DNA of 64,000 bases from an uncultured Pseudomonadales bacterium (GTDB taxonomy: Bacteria; Pseudomonadota; Gammaproteobacteria; Pseudomonadales; Pseudohongiellaceae). The position numbers and the translations under genes are program-made. The stretch lies in assembly GCA_943789485.1 (NCBI GenBank), contig CALSUH010000005.1, positions 552,319-616,318 of the forward strand, read 5' to 3'. Positions 7,970 to 16,147 of the stretch are shown in pieces. Position 1 is the first letter of the stretch. Each line of letters opens with the position of its first letter. The notes below the pieces were generated by a model. It was given only the letters and a program-made list of their open reading frames with translations, was not told where the DNA came from and did no database searches.

Positions 7970-10465
7970 ATGTCCTCATCTGTTGCACGATTCTATAGCT
8001 CTTTGGTGTTCACTAAACCCTATCTGGTAATCGCTATACTGCTTTTACTCGTTGGCTTCTTTGGCTGGCAGACGCAGAATTTTCGGCTCGATGCCTCTGC
8101 AGACTCATTGCTACTGGAAGATGATCCAGATCTTGAGTTCTCGCGAGAGATGGGTGTTCGCTACGGTACTAGCGAAGCCGTAACGATTGCGTATACGCCT
8201 AAAGGCGACCTGTTCAGCCGGGAAGAGCTAAACAAACTTGGCGCATTGAGTGAAGAATTGCTCGCAATAAGCCGCGTTGAATCGGTGGACAGCATTCTCA
8301 ATGTGCCTATTTTCGAAGACACGCCTCTCACCGGAATCTCGGAAGACTATCGAACGCTAGCAGATCAAGACATAGACCTAGTCGCGGCGCGAGAAGAAGT
8401 AACTAGCAGTCCAGTTTTCAGAAATGCAGTCATCAGCCCTGACGGGCAAACCGCAGGCATGTTGGTTAGCTTCTCTATCGACGAGACGGCGCGTGATTTG
8501 ATAGGTCGACGTACCGAACTACGTAACAAGGCGCGATCCGAAGAGCTCTCTGCAGATAAAGCCAGTGAATTAGCGCAGGTAGAAGCGGATTACGCAGTGC
8601 ACAGTGTTCTCGCAGCCGATCGTCAGCACGAGATAATAGGCGCAGTGCGCGAGACACTGGAACGCTATCGCGGGGATGCGCAGATCTATCTAGGCGGCGC
8701 GCCGATGATTGCTGACGACCTTGTTACCTTCGTGAAGGCAGACTTAAGTAGCTTCAGTTTTGCGGTAGTGCTTCTCATCATCTTTGCGCTCGGACTTATT
8801 TTTCGCAAGGTGCGCTGGATAGCTTTGCCTCTAGCTTGCTGTGCCTTAGCAGGCGTCATCATGGTGGGGGTGCTGGGGCTAATGGACTGGCGCGTAACTG
8901 TCGTGTCCTCCAACTTCATTTCACTGCTGCTGATCATTACTATCTCGCTTACTGTGCATCTTACGGTTCGCTATCGTGAGTTGAGAGCAACTCGGCACTA
9001 TACCAACCACGACAAGCTGCTTCGTCATTCGGTGCTGAGTATGTTCAGACCTTGTCTGTACACGGCACTCACTACAGCGGTAGCGTTTGGTTCGCTGATA
9101 GTCAGTGGCATTCTTCCTATAATTACCTTCGGCTGGATGATGATGATGGGAGTGGCAACGGCTCTTATTGTTGTGTTCACACTGTTCCCAGCTATTCTCA
9201 GCATTATCAAGAGAGATGAGTCTGAGATCTCGCCGAACTTGCGCCTCAATTTAACATCAGCTTTAGCCGACGTTACTGCGAAGCTAGACAATAAGATTTT
9301 GTACATCTATCTCGGTGTAGTGATCATTAGTGGTATCGGACTCTCTCAAATCCGTGTTGAAAATAGCTTCATTGACTATTTTCGGGAGAGCACTGAAATT
9401 TATCAGGGCATGTCGCTGTTCGACGAAAAACTGGGTGGGACATTGTCCTTTGATGTCATCGTTAATCTTCCCGCAGCGGAAGATGATTTCGATGGGGGTT
9501 TTGACGATGGGTTCGGATTTGGAGATGACGACGACAGCAACGAAGATGCTTACTGGTTTACTGCGCCGAAGATGGAGCAAGTTAAAGCCATCCATCAATA
9601 TCTGGACAACGATCCGCAGACCGGAAAGGTACTTTCATTCGGGGCAGTCATAGAACTCGCCGAAAAACTCAATGACGACCAACCCATAGACGGCTTGCTA
9701 TGGGCGGTGCTCTATAACCGTATTCCAGAAACGTTAAAGAACACCGTGCTGAATCCGTTTATATCTATCGACGCTAACCAGATTCGGTTTAATGTACGTG
9801 TAATTGAATCCGCGGAAAATTTAAATCGTAATGAATTATTGCAGCGCATCGAAGCAGGCATAGAGTCAGATTTTGGTTTTGCCGATGAGGACGTTCAGCT
9901 GACTGGCATACTTGTCATGTACAACAATGTGCTGCAGAGCCTTTTTCAATCGCAGATATTGACGCTGGGGGTCGTGATGTTGGCGATCATGCTGATGTTT
10001 CTGGTCTTGTTTAGATCCTTTATGATCGCGCTGATCTGCATTATCCCTAACGCGATCGCCGCAGCCTTCGTGTTGGGCATAATGGGCTGGGTCGGCATTC
10101 CTCTGGATATTATGACGATTACAATTGCATCGATATCGGTTGGCATCGGTGTCGACAATACTATCCATTACATGCACCGCTTCAAGCGCGAGTTTCCTCG
10201 GATTGGAAATTACCGCGACACGATGTACTTCTGCCATAACAGCATCGGTCGTGCGATGTACTTCACGTCCATGACCATCGTAGCAGGGTTCTCGATTCTT
10301 GCGCTGTCCAATTTCATTCCAACTATTGTGTTTGGTCTGCTGACCAGCCTCGCCATGTTGGTAGCGCTAGTTGGCTCGCTCACCTTGCTTCCCAAGTTGC
10401 TTGCGACGTTCAAGCCCCTAGGTCCTGAAACAACAGCTGTGACCCAAGGGTTGCCGCAGTCCTAG
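7970..10465 (+). CDS. RND-superfamily exporter (MMPL/HAE3 type)
   Basis: About 831 residues from ATG 7970. Topology is that of an RND transporter: one N-terminal helix (YLVIAILLLLVGFFGW), a large periplasmic loop, a block of helices (residues roughly 240-420), a second large loop, and a second block of helices ending at the C-terminus. The second block contains SISVGIGVDNTIHYMHRFKRE, a typical MMPL signature. The protein probably exports lipids or other hydrophobic compounds using the proton gradient. The second loop has an unusual Asp/Gly/Phe-rich insert (9481-9550). The start is uncertain: a TTG at 7865 is in frame, but the ATG immediately precedes a normal first helix. No membrane-fusion partner is adjacent. 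Confidence 0.85.
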   Translation: MSSSVARFYSSLVFTKPYLVIAILLLLVGFFGWQTQNFRLDASADSLLLEDDPDLEFSREMGVRYGTSEAVTIAYTPKGDLFSREELNKLGALSEELLAISRVESVDSILNVPIFEDTPLTGISEDYRTLADQDIDLVAAREEVTSSPVFRNAVISPDGQTAGMLVSFSIDETARDLIGRRTELRNKARSEELSADKASELAQVEADYAVHSVLAADRQHEIIGAVRETLERYRGDAQIYLGGAPMIADDLVTFVKADLSSFSFAVVLLIIFALGLIFRKVRWIALPLACCALAGVIMVGVLGLMDWRVTVVSSNFISLLLIITISLTVHLTVRYRELRATRHYTNHDKLLRHSVLSMFRPCLYTALTTAVAFGSLIVSGILPIITFGWMMMMGVATALIVVFTLFPAILSIIKRDESEISPNLRLNLTSALADVTAKLDNKILYIYLGVVIISGIGLSQIRVENSFIDYFRESTEIYQGMSLFDEKLGGTLSFDVIVNLPAAEDDFDGGFDDGFGFGDDDDSNEDAYWFTAPKMEQVKAIHQYLDNDPQTGKVLSFGAVIELAEKLNDDQPIDGLLWAVLYNRIPETLKNTVLNPFISIDANQIRFNVRVIESAENLNRNELLQRIEAGIESDFGFADEDVQLTGILVMYNNVLQSLFQSQILTLGVVMLAIMLMFLVLFRSFMIALICIIPNAIAAAFVLGIMGWVGIPLDIMTITIASISVGIGVDNTIHYMHRFKREFPRIGNYRDTMYFCHNSIGRAMYFTSMTIVAGFSILALSNFIPTIVFGLLTSLAMLVALVGSLTLLPKLLATFKPLGPETTAVTQGLPQS

Positions 10466-10602
10466 CTTTGCTAATTTTTGGCGAAAGTGATCGCCTATCT
10501 TCGCAGCAACCAACAAGCCTGTTAGAATCTATCTCTGATAACACCCTGATCATCTAAATTGACGTATTTCGACCTATTACCTAATAGGCAAACGAGGTTT
10601 TA

Positions 10603-11196
10603 ATGGAAGTGAATGCTCCCGCAGCAGGTAAGAAGCAAGATAAATCATCCTCAAAGTCGGGATTCATTGACGAGAAGCTATTCAAATCACGGGCCATAAC
10701 AATCTTTGGCGAGATTAATGACAAGCTCGCGAAAAGCGTTACCGAGAAGCTGCTGGCATTAGCGGCAGACAGTGACGAGCCGATCTGCATCTACATTAGC
10801 TCGCCTGGCGGGCACGTAGAGTCTGGAGACGTAGTCTATGACATGATTAAGTTCATCAAGCCGACCGTCAAAGTTATCGGCACGGGCTGGGTTGCAAGTG
10901 CAGCGACGACTATCTACCTAGCTGCTGCTAAGGAAAATCGTTTCTCCTTACCAAATACACGCTTCCTAGTTCATCAGCCATCTGGCGGTTCGCGTGGAGA
11001 TGCCACGGATATCGCTATTCAGGCTCAGGAGATAGTTAAGATGCGTGGGCGTATCAATCAGCTAATTGCTGATGAGACAGGCCAGCCGCTCGAGCGAATA
11101 GCACGAGACACTGATCGGGATTTTTGGATGAGTGCAGCGGACGCGATCGACTACGGTATTGTAAGTAAGATCGTAAAATCTGTAACTGAAATATAG
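10603..11196 (+). CDS. clpP: ATP-dependent Clp protease proteolytic subunit, stand-alone paralogue
   Basis: A 197-residue serine peptidase of the ClpP fold. The catalytic triad is visible: Ser99 in GWVASAATT, His124 in [10 protein letters not shown], and Asp173 in [10 protein letters not shown]. The Ser-His spacing equals that of E. coli ClpP. The Lys/Ser-rich N-terminus (residues 1-20) differs from the usual pro-peptide. It would form tetradecameric chambers fed by an AAA+ unfoldase such as ClpX or ClpA. Neither clpX nor tig is nearby, so this is likely a second, non-canonical ClpP. GAGG seven bases before ATG supports the start. It may be transcribed alone. Confidence 0.9.
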   Translation: MEVNAPAAGKKQDKSSSKSGFIDEKLFKSRAITIFGEINDKLAKSVTEKLLALAADSDEPICIYISSPGGHVESGDVVYDMIKFIKPTVKVIGTGWVASAATTIYLAAAKENRFSLPNTRFLVHQPSGGSRGDATDIAIQAQEIVKMRGRINQLIADETGQPLERIARDTDRDFWMSAADAIDYGIVSKIVKSVTEI

Positions 11197-11199
11197 AGC

Positions 11200-11637
11200 C
11201 TAATTTTCTTCGTTCTTGGTGACTTTTCTAAAGACCGCTTGGCGGTCTTTAGAAAGCAAGCAAACTACCATGAAGTCAGGAAGACAGGTCACTGCAAAGG
11301 CGACTGCGCTATTCGGGCTCAAAAGCTCGGCTTGAACCGTACCAGTCACACCCGCATATTCGATCTCTACGGTTACGATGTTGCCGTCGACTTTTCCATT
11401 CTCGCTACTCCAATCGAAGCCTAGTGATTCTAACTGACCCACCTTAAATTCTTCATTCTCAATTGTCACAGTGATGCTGAATAACGTCCCTTCAACAACC
11501 CAAATCCCATCCCAGTGCGCCGATAGATCTTCTTGGGCGTTCGCAATTGTGCTTGCGACTAAAGAAAAGGAAATGGATAAGGCTAGTGTGATAGGTCTGA
11601 GAAAATTGATAGCACTGAGAAAAATGTGTTTAAGCAA
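11200..11637 (-). CDS. small secreted protein of unknown function
   Basis: The mature part is about 110 residues and beta-rich (GIWVVEGTLFSITVTIE, VEIEYAGVTGTVQAELL), with two Cys near the end (TCLPDFMVVCLL) that could pair in the periplasm. The hydrophobic signal ends at STIANAQ. I chose the TTG at 11637 because it gives a normal-length signal peptide, has GGAGT upstream and overlaps the preceding stop by only a few bases. An ATG at 11667 would add ten residues and overlap the NnrU-like gene by 38 bp. It is translationally coupled to that gene. No family recognised. Confidence 0.6.
   Translation of the reverse strand: MLKHIFLSAINFLRPITLALSISFSLVASTIANAQEDLSAHWDGIWVVEGTLFSITVTIENEEFKVGQLESLGFDWSSENGKVDGNIVTVEIEYAGVTGTVQAELLSPNSAVAFAVTCLPDFMVVCLLSKDRQAVFRKVTKNEEN
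11228..11252. terminator. perfect 11-bp stem-loop between convergent genes
   Basis: CTAAAGACCGC, loop TTG, then GCGGTCTTTAG. It is 32 bp past the clpP stop and lies inside the last codons of the convergent small gene. There is no long T-run after it on either strand, so it may be a weak terminator or an RNA-end stabiliser. Confidence 0.5.
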
Positions 11638-12190
11638 GGCTGACTCCAACTCCAAAAAGTTCTCCATGATACAGGCCTATCACGACATATAAACTAAGGC
11701 CGACCAGGAGAGAAATAATGTCCCAAATAAATTTGGGCGATTTTGATTCGACGTCGACAACGCTGCGCAGTGTGAAGATTTTTATACTCGAAAAGATCGC
11801 GAAGCTGCCAAACAAGAGCATCGACGCAGAATCACCATTAGACCAAAGATGTGAAAGGCTCCATAGCAGAATACCGACTAACATAGGGTTGTGTAGTATT
11901 TTGCGCAGGTAGGACAGGGGAGCGTTGCCAGCGACCACACAGATCAGAGCGGGAATCATTAGCATTAGACTCAGCGAACGCCATTCGTAGATTGGCTGCC
12001 AGACCATCTGAAAGGGTGAGAGTGATTTTCCCCATATGATTAGCCCCAGACCCGCCAGGGTAACCAGGCTATACAGACCCATGTAGGCACCCTCGGAGGG
12101 CAGTGCATCCTTCAATGGCTGCCGCAGTCCAAATTCTCTGAGCAAATGGGGGGCAAAGAACAAGATTAACCCTAGAACTAATACGGCCAT
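11630..12190 (-). CDS. NnrU-family integral membrane protein
   Basis: This 186-residue protein has five to six hydrophobic helices and the family pattern: HLLREFGLRQPLKD near the N-terminus, EGAYMGLYSLVTLAGLGLIIWG, EWRSLSLMLMIPALI and LRKILHNPMLVGILLWSLSHLWSNGD in the middle. NnrU was named for a link to nitrite and nitric oxide reduction. No denitrification gene is in this window, and relatives of this protein and isoprenoid-modifying Z-ISO share the fold, so the function stays open. It is the first gene of a two-gene unit with the small secreted protein. Confidence 0.85.
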   Translation of the reverse strand: MAVLVLGLILFFAPHLLREFGLRQPLKDALPSEGAYMGLYSLVTLAGLGLIIWGKSLSPFQMVWQPIYEWRSLSLMLMIPALICVVAGNAPLSYLRKILHNPMLVGILLWSLSHLWSNGDSASMLLFGSFAIFSSIKIFTLRSVVDVESKSPKFIWDIISLLVGLSLYVVIGLYHGELFGVGVSLA

Positions 12191-12254
12191 GATTTACCTC
12201 TACTGGATCGGGTAAGTGTAGCATTCCTATTTACCCACCGAAGTACAAAAAAGG

Positions 12255-12286
12255 TTGCTAATTAAATTAATTAAACGTTTAATTAA
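12255..12286 (+). promoter_or_regulatory. promoter with overlapping 20-bp palindromic operator for the efflux operon
   Basis: A perfect palindrome TTAATTAAACGTTTAATTAA occupies 12267-12286, centred 36 bp before the regulator's start codon. A candidate -35 (TTGCTA, 12255-12260) and -10 (TTTAAT, 12278-12283) are spaced by 17 bp, and the palindrome covers the -10. This is the classic layout for autorepression by a TetR-type dimer. The binding itself is inferred. Confidence 0.75.
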
Positions 12287-12312
12287 ATATAACGCGAAAA
12301 TGGAATGAAAAA

Positions 12313-12987
12313 ATGAAGCAATCGACTACCAAGAGCGCCGCGTTAGGCAGACCATCAGGAAGGGACTCGGACAAAGTCCGCCGGGATTTGCTGGGAGCTG
12401 CGCGCGACCACTTTCTGAAGAGAGACTTCAAGGCAGTATCGCTAAGGCAGATAGCCAGCAGCGCGGGCGTGAATGGCGCTATGGTGAACTACTACTTCGG
12501 GGGTAAGCAGGGTTTGTATCTGGCGATGGTGGATGAGGTGTTCGAGTCTCTTGAGTCGAAGATGGCGGGCTTGAGCGATAGCGCGGAATTCTCGATCGCC
12601 GGCTTTAGTCACAGTTACTGTTTGTTGTTGGCGGAAAACCCTTGGTGGCCAAATTTCGTGGCGCGAGAAATTCTATTCGGTCAGGGAGCAATCAAGGAAG
12701 AAGTCCTGCAGAGATTTAGCAAGATGATCGCGCCGAAGCTAAGCCATGCGATTAGTCAGGAAGTCGAAAGTGGAAACTACCGTAAAGACCTAAATCCCGA
12801 ACTAACAATTATGTCTCTTTTGGGAATAACTATATTTCCCTTTCTAGCTGCGCCGATGATTGAGCACGTCTTCGGTATGACGCTCGATGAATCGATGGCC
12901 AATAAGCTTGCAACCCATAACGTCGAACTTTTTATGAACGGGGTCATGAACCCCGAGCAACACAACATAGGAGAATCTGCATCATGA
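12313..12987 (+). CDS. cecR: TetR-family repressor, CecR (YbiH)-like
   Basis: The 224-residue protein has an N-terminal TetR helix-turn-helix: VSLRQIASSAGVNGAMVNYYFGG at about residues 44-66, preceded by RRDLLGAARDHFLKRDF. The C-terminal region resembles the CecR/YbiH ligand domain (ENPWWPNFVAREILFGQG). It heads an operon whose next genes encode a YbhG-like fusion protein, an ABC ATPase and an ABC permease. This is the same order as ybiH-ybhG-ybhF-ybhSR in E. coli, where CecR senses certain antibiotics. Its stop codon overlaps the next ATG (ATGA). It probably represses its own operon through the palindrome just upstream. Confidence 0.85.
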   Translation: MKQSTTKSAALGRPSGRDSDKVRRDLLGAARDHFLKRDFKAVSLRQIASSAGVNGAMVNYYFGGKQGLYLAMVDEVFESLESKMAGLSDSAEFSIAGFSHSYCLLLAENPWWPNFVAREILFGQGAIKEEVLQRFSKMIAPKLSHAISQEVESGNYRKDLNPELTIMSLLGITIFPFLAAPMIEHVFGMTLDESMANKLATHNVELFMNGVMNPEQHNIGESAS

Positions 12988-13925
12988 TCAAATTCAGGCT
13001 ACTGGTCCTACCTGTCTTCTTCTTACTCGTTAGTTGTGAGGAGCTGCCCCTGCAGGCAGTCGGTCAATTGGAGTCTGACCGCATCGAACTAGTAGCCGAG
13101 TTCTCGGAAGTGATTACCTCCATCAATGTGACAGAAGGCGATAGCATTCAAGCGGGTGCTATTGTGCTAGAACAGGACACGGCGCGTATTGATCTGCGGA
13201 TCGAGGAGTCACAGGCGAATATTCGGCGTATCGAGGCGGTTTTCGCCGAACAGATGAGTGGTCCGAGGGCGGAGACGATCGATGCGGCTAAGGCCAATTT
13301 GAACGGGGCACTGATCGAACGGGACTATCGTGCAAACGAACTGAATCGCCTCGCGGGGTTGCGCGCTCGTAATCTGACATCGGTCGAAACAGTCGACTCG
13401 GCAGAGAATTTTCTAAAGGCAGCGGGGGCAAGAGTCGAGTTGGTCAGCGCGCAGCTGGCCGAGCTGGAGGCGGGAACACGCTCGGAGCAGATAGATCAGA
13501 CCGATGGGGAGTTGGCCCAAGCGCGCGCGCAATTGGCCAGTCTGCAACTAGATAGGCAGCGTTTGCTTGTTGTATCTACAACTGGAGGCATTGTTGATTC
13601 GTTGTTGTTTGAGTTGGGCGAGCGACCAAGAACTGGAGACGTGGTTGCGGTTCTGCTGAGTGGCGATCAGCCTTATGCGCGTCTCTATATTCCAGAACCG
13701 ATGCGAGTGCAGGTTAGGCTAGGCTCACAATTGCAGATAGCAGTAGATGGCCTGCCGGGCACGCTAACCGGCACGGTAAGGCGCCTGGCGTCGGAAGCGA
13801 CATTCACTCCCTATTTTGCGTTGAATGAGAGAGATCGGACCCGACTGTCTTATGTGGCGGAAGTGAGGCTGCCCAGTCAATCGGAAAGGCTACCGGACGG
13901 TGTGCCCGTGCAGGCCGTCTTTTAG
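12984..13925 (+). CDS. ybhG: membrane-fusion (HlyD/YbhG-like) lipoprotein of an ABC exporter
   Basis: 313 residues with lipobox LLVSC (Cys18), so anchored to the inner membrane facing the periplasm. A split biotinyl-lipoyl domain (VTEGDSIQAGAIVLEQD and later VVSTTGGIVDSL) surrounds a long coiled coil from about residue 70 to 190 rich in Glu, Ala, Arg and Leu. A beta-barrel follows with YARLYIPEPMRVQVRLGSQ. This is the adaptor that links the ABC permease to an outer-membrane channel such as TolC. The start overlaps the regulator stop by four bases, so the two are translationally coupled. No TolC homologue is nearby. Confidence 0.85.
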   Translation: MIKFRLLVLPVFFLLVSCEELPLQAVGQLESDRIELVAEFSEVITSINVTEGDSIQAGAIVLEQDTARIDLRIEESQANIRRIEAVFAEQMSGPRAETIDAAKANLNGALIERDYRANELNRLAGLRARNLTSVETVDSAENFLKAAGARVELVSAQLAELEAGTRSEQIDQTDGELAQARAQLASLQLDRQRLLVVSTTGGIVDSLLFELGERPRTGDVVAVLLSGDQPYARLYIPEPMRVQVRLGSQLQIAVDGLPGTLTGTVRRLASEATFTPYFALNERDRTRLSYVAEVRLPSQSERLPDGVPVQAVF

Positions 13926-13940
13926 ACGAGTAGAGAATTT

Positions 13941-14882
13941 ATGAAGCAGATAGCAATTACGGCTAGCGGCTTGACCATGCGGTTCGGGTCATTAGTGGCA
14001 GTGGATAGTGTGGACCTAGAAATCGAGATGGGCTCTATTTACGGTTTTCTTGGGCCAAACGGTTCAGGAAAATCGACCACGATAAGAATGTTATGCGGGC
14101 TGCTTAGACCAAGTTCAGGTTCGGCAACTGTGATTGGAATGGATACAAAAAAAGAATCAGAGTCGCTAAAGCAGAAAATTGGCTACATGACACAACGCTT
14201 TTCTTTGTATGAAGACTTAAGCGTTAAAGAAAATCTGCAGTTCATCAGCGAGATATACGCTGTACCGCGCAAAGAGCGTAAGCAACGAGTAGCGCAGTTG
14301 CTAGAATCATTCAGTCTTACAGACAGAGCTAAGCAGCGATCGGGCACGTTGAGTGGCGGACAGAAGCAACGTCTCGCCCTAGCCGCCGCCACGCTTCATA
14401 AGCCGGAGATACTATTCCTAGATGAGCCCACCAGTGCTGTTGACCCTCAGAACCGCCGTGATTTCTGGGAAGTCTTATTCGAGCTGGCGGAGCAAGGTAC
14501 GACGATACTTGTTTCTACGCACTATATGGACGAGGCGGCTCGTTGTCATCGGCTCGCGATTCTAGATGAAGGTGTAAAGGTGGCTGACGGCTCCCCCAGG
14601 CAGTTGGGGGAATCGATATCCTCCCATGTCGTTGAGATAGAAGTGGATGATCTGAATAGGGCGCGACTATGCTTGATGCAAAATCAAGAGATCAGCAGCA
14701 TTACGCAACTAGGAATCAAATTACGCATAATGATTCCTAAGACTGTTAGCGATCCATTGCAGTTAGTAAACAGCATCTTGCGCAGGGAAAATATAGAGGC
14801 AAACACCGAGCAAGTTTTTCCTGACCTAGAAGATATATTCGTATCGGTTACACAGCAGCGGCGAAAGGAGCTTGGCGCATGA
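13941..14882 (+). CDS. ybhF: ABC-2 exporter ATP-binding protein (YbhF-like, single domain)
   Basis: 313 residues. Walker A is GPNGSGKST at about 38-46, the Q-loop lies in YMTQRFSLYEDLSV, the signature is LSGGQKQRL, and Walker B is ILFLDEPTSAVDP, followed by the H-loop STHYMDEA. The C-terminal 90 residues form the extra domain usual for drug/lipid ABC-2 exporters. E. coli YbhF is a fusion of two ATPase domains; this one has a single domain and would work as a homodimer. It starts 15 bp after the adaptor gene and overlaps the permease start (ATGA). Confidence 0.9.
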   Translation: MKQIAITASGLTMRFGSLVAVDSVDLEIEMGSIYGFLGPNGSGKSTTIRMLCGLLRPSSGSATVIGMDTKKESESLKQKIGYMTQRFSLYEDLSVKENLQFISEIYAVPRKERKQRVAQLLESFSLTDRAKQRSGTLSGGQKQRLALAAATLHKPEILFLDEPTSAVDPQNRRDFWEVLFELAEQGTTILVSTHYMDEAARCHRLAILDEGVKVADGSPRQLGESISSHVVEIEVDDLNRARLCLMQNQEISSITQLGIKLRIMIPKTVSDPLQLVNSILRRENIEANTEQVFPDLEDIFVSVTQQRRKELGA

Positions 14883-15979
14883 AATCACTCATCCGCATAT
14901 TCGCTGTTATGCGAAAAGAATTTCTACAGTTAAGTCGCGACAGACTCACCTTTGGCATGATAGTGGGCATTCCACTTATTCAATTGCTTATGTTTGGCTA
15001 TGCTATCAATACCGATGTGCGCAACTTGTCCACGGCCTATGTTGATGAATCAGACACTCACATATCGCGACAGTTCATCGCCGATATCACTGCCTCCCAA
15101 GTCATCGTTATGAAGCAGCGAGTGGCCAGCGTCTTTGAGTTGGAGCAGCTACTGAATGCGGGTTCGATCTCTATCGGCATCGCGATACCAGACGATTTCG
15201 ATCGTCGTGTTTTGGGGCGAGATCGGCAGGCGGCCCAATTGCTGGTCGATGGAACAGATCCGATAATCGTCGGTGTTGCACAGCAGCTTGCAGCGATGCC
15301 TGTTCGTTTCGACTCTCAGGCAAAACTGCCACAGAAGGCGGCGATCTTGGAAGTACGAAACTACTACAATCCGGAACGGCGTTCGGCGGTCAACATCGTA
15401 CCAGGCTTAGTTGGCGTCATTCTCACTATGACGATGGTATTGTTTACGGCAGTCGCAATCGTGCGGGAAAAAGAACGCGGCAACTTGGAGCTATTGATCA
15501 ATACACCAATCAAAACACCAGAGCTGATGCTGGGTAAGATTTCCCCCTATATTTTGATTGGCTTGATTCAGTTGTCGCTGATACTGGGCCTGGGTTGGTA
15601 TTTCTTTCAGGTGCCAATTCGTGGCAGCCTGATCCATGTGTTGGTGGCAGCGTTGGTTTTTATTGCGGCGAATCTATCGCTAGGGCTATTGATCTCAACT
15701 GTTGCAGCAACGCAGTTCCAGGCGATGCAGATGACTTTTTTCTTTTTTCTACCGTCTATTTTGATCTCGGGATTTATGTTTCCTTTCGATGGCATGCCTG
15801 CTGCTGCTCAGAATGTCGCGGAGTTTCTGCCGCTCACACATTTCAATCGATTGATCCGAGGCATTATACTAAGGGGCGCAGACATCACTTCGATGCTGGA
15901 TGAATTGCTCGCACTGGCAATCTTCACAGTTGCTACACTAACTCTTGCAATATTGAGATTTAGTAAGCGTCTGAATTAG
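14879..15979 (+). CDS. ABC-2 type permease (YbhR/YbhS-like)
   Basis: 366 residues: one N-terminal helix, a periplasmic domain of about 140 residues, then five helices (for example VNIVPGLVGVILTMTMVLF and LIHVLVAALVFIAANLSLG). REKERGNLELLINTPIKTPELMLGK is the typical ABC-2 coupling segment. E. coli has two such permeases (YbhS and YbhR); only one is present here, consistent with a homodimer. It is the last gene of the operon, which ends at the terminator at 16110. Confidence 0.9.
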   Translation: MKSLIRIFAVMRKEFLQLSRDRLTFGMIVGIPLIQLLMFGYAINTDVRNLSTAYVDESDTHISRQFIADITASQVIVMKQRVASVFELEQLLNAGSISIGIAIPDDFDRRVLGRDRQAAQLLVDGTDPIIVGVAQQLAAMPVRFDSQAKLPQKAAILEVRNYYNPERRSAVNIVPGLVGVILTMTMVLFTAVAIVREKERGNLELLINTPIKTPELMLGKISPYILIGLIQLSLILGLGWYFFQVPIRGSLIHVLVAALVFIAANLSLGLLISTVAATQFQAMQMTFFFFLPSILISGFMFPFDGMPAAAQNVAEFLPLTHFNRLIRGIILRGADITSMLDELLALAIFTVATLTLAILRFSKRLN

Positions 15980-16109
15980 AAATTTACCGCGCGGTTGTTT
16001 GTCCCCTGACAGGCCATTAAGGAAAATGAGTAATCGCTGTGAGTCTATCTTGGACATAAGAGTATCTTCTCAAAGCCCTATCTAAATTCACTTAAAGTAG
16101 AAGCAGGGG

Positions 16110-16138
16110 AAAACAGGCGCATCGCTGCGCCTGTTTTT
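16110..16138. terminator. bidirectional rho-independent terminator
   Basis: AAAACAGGCGCA, loop TCGC, TGCGCCTGTTTTT: a 10-bp GC-rich stem flanked by A and T runs. It separates the efflux operon (plus) from the molybdoenzyme genes (minus). Confidence 0.9.
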
Positions 16139-16147
16139 AAGATGAAT

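Noticed and set aside
10559..10587. TTGACG and TAATAG spaced by 17 bp before clpP, possible promoter
   Set aside because: The -10 is poor and the predicted transcript would start inside or next to the ribosome site, leaving no usable leader.
11630..12190. NnrU-like protein as evidence for denitrification
   Set aside because: No nir, nor or nnrS gene in the window; the family name alone does not support it.
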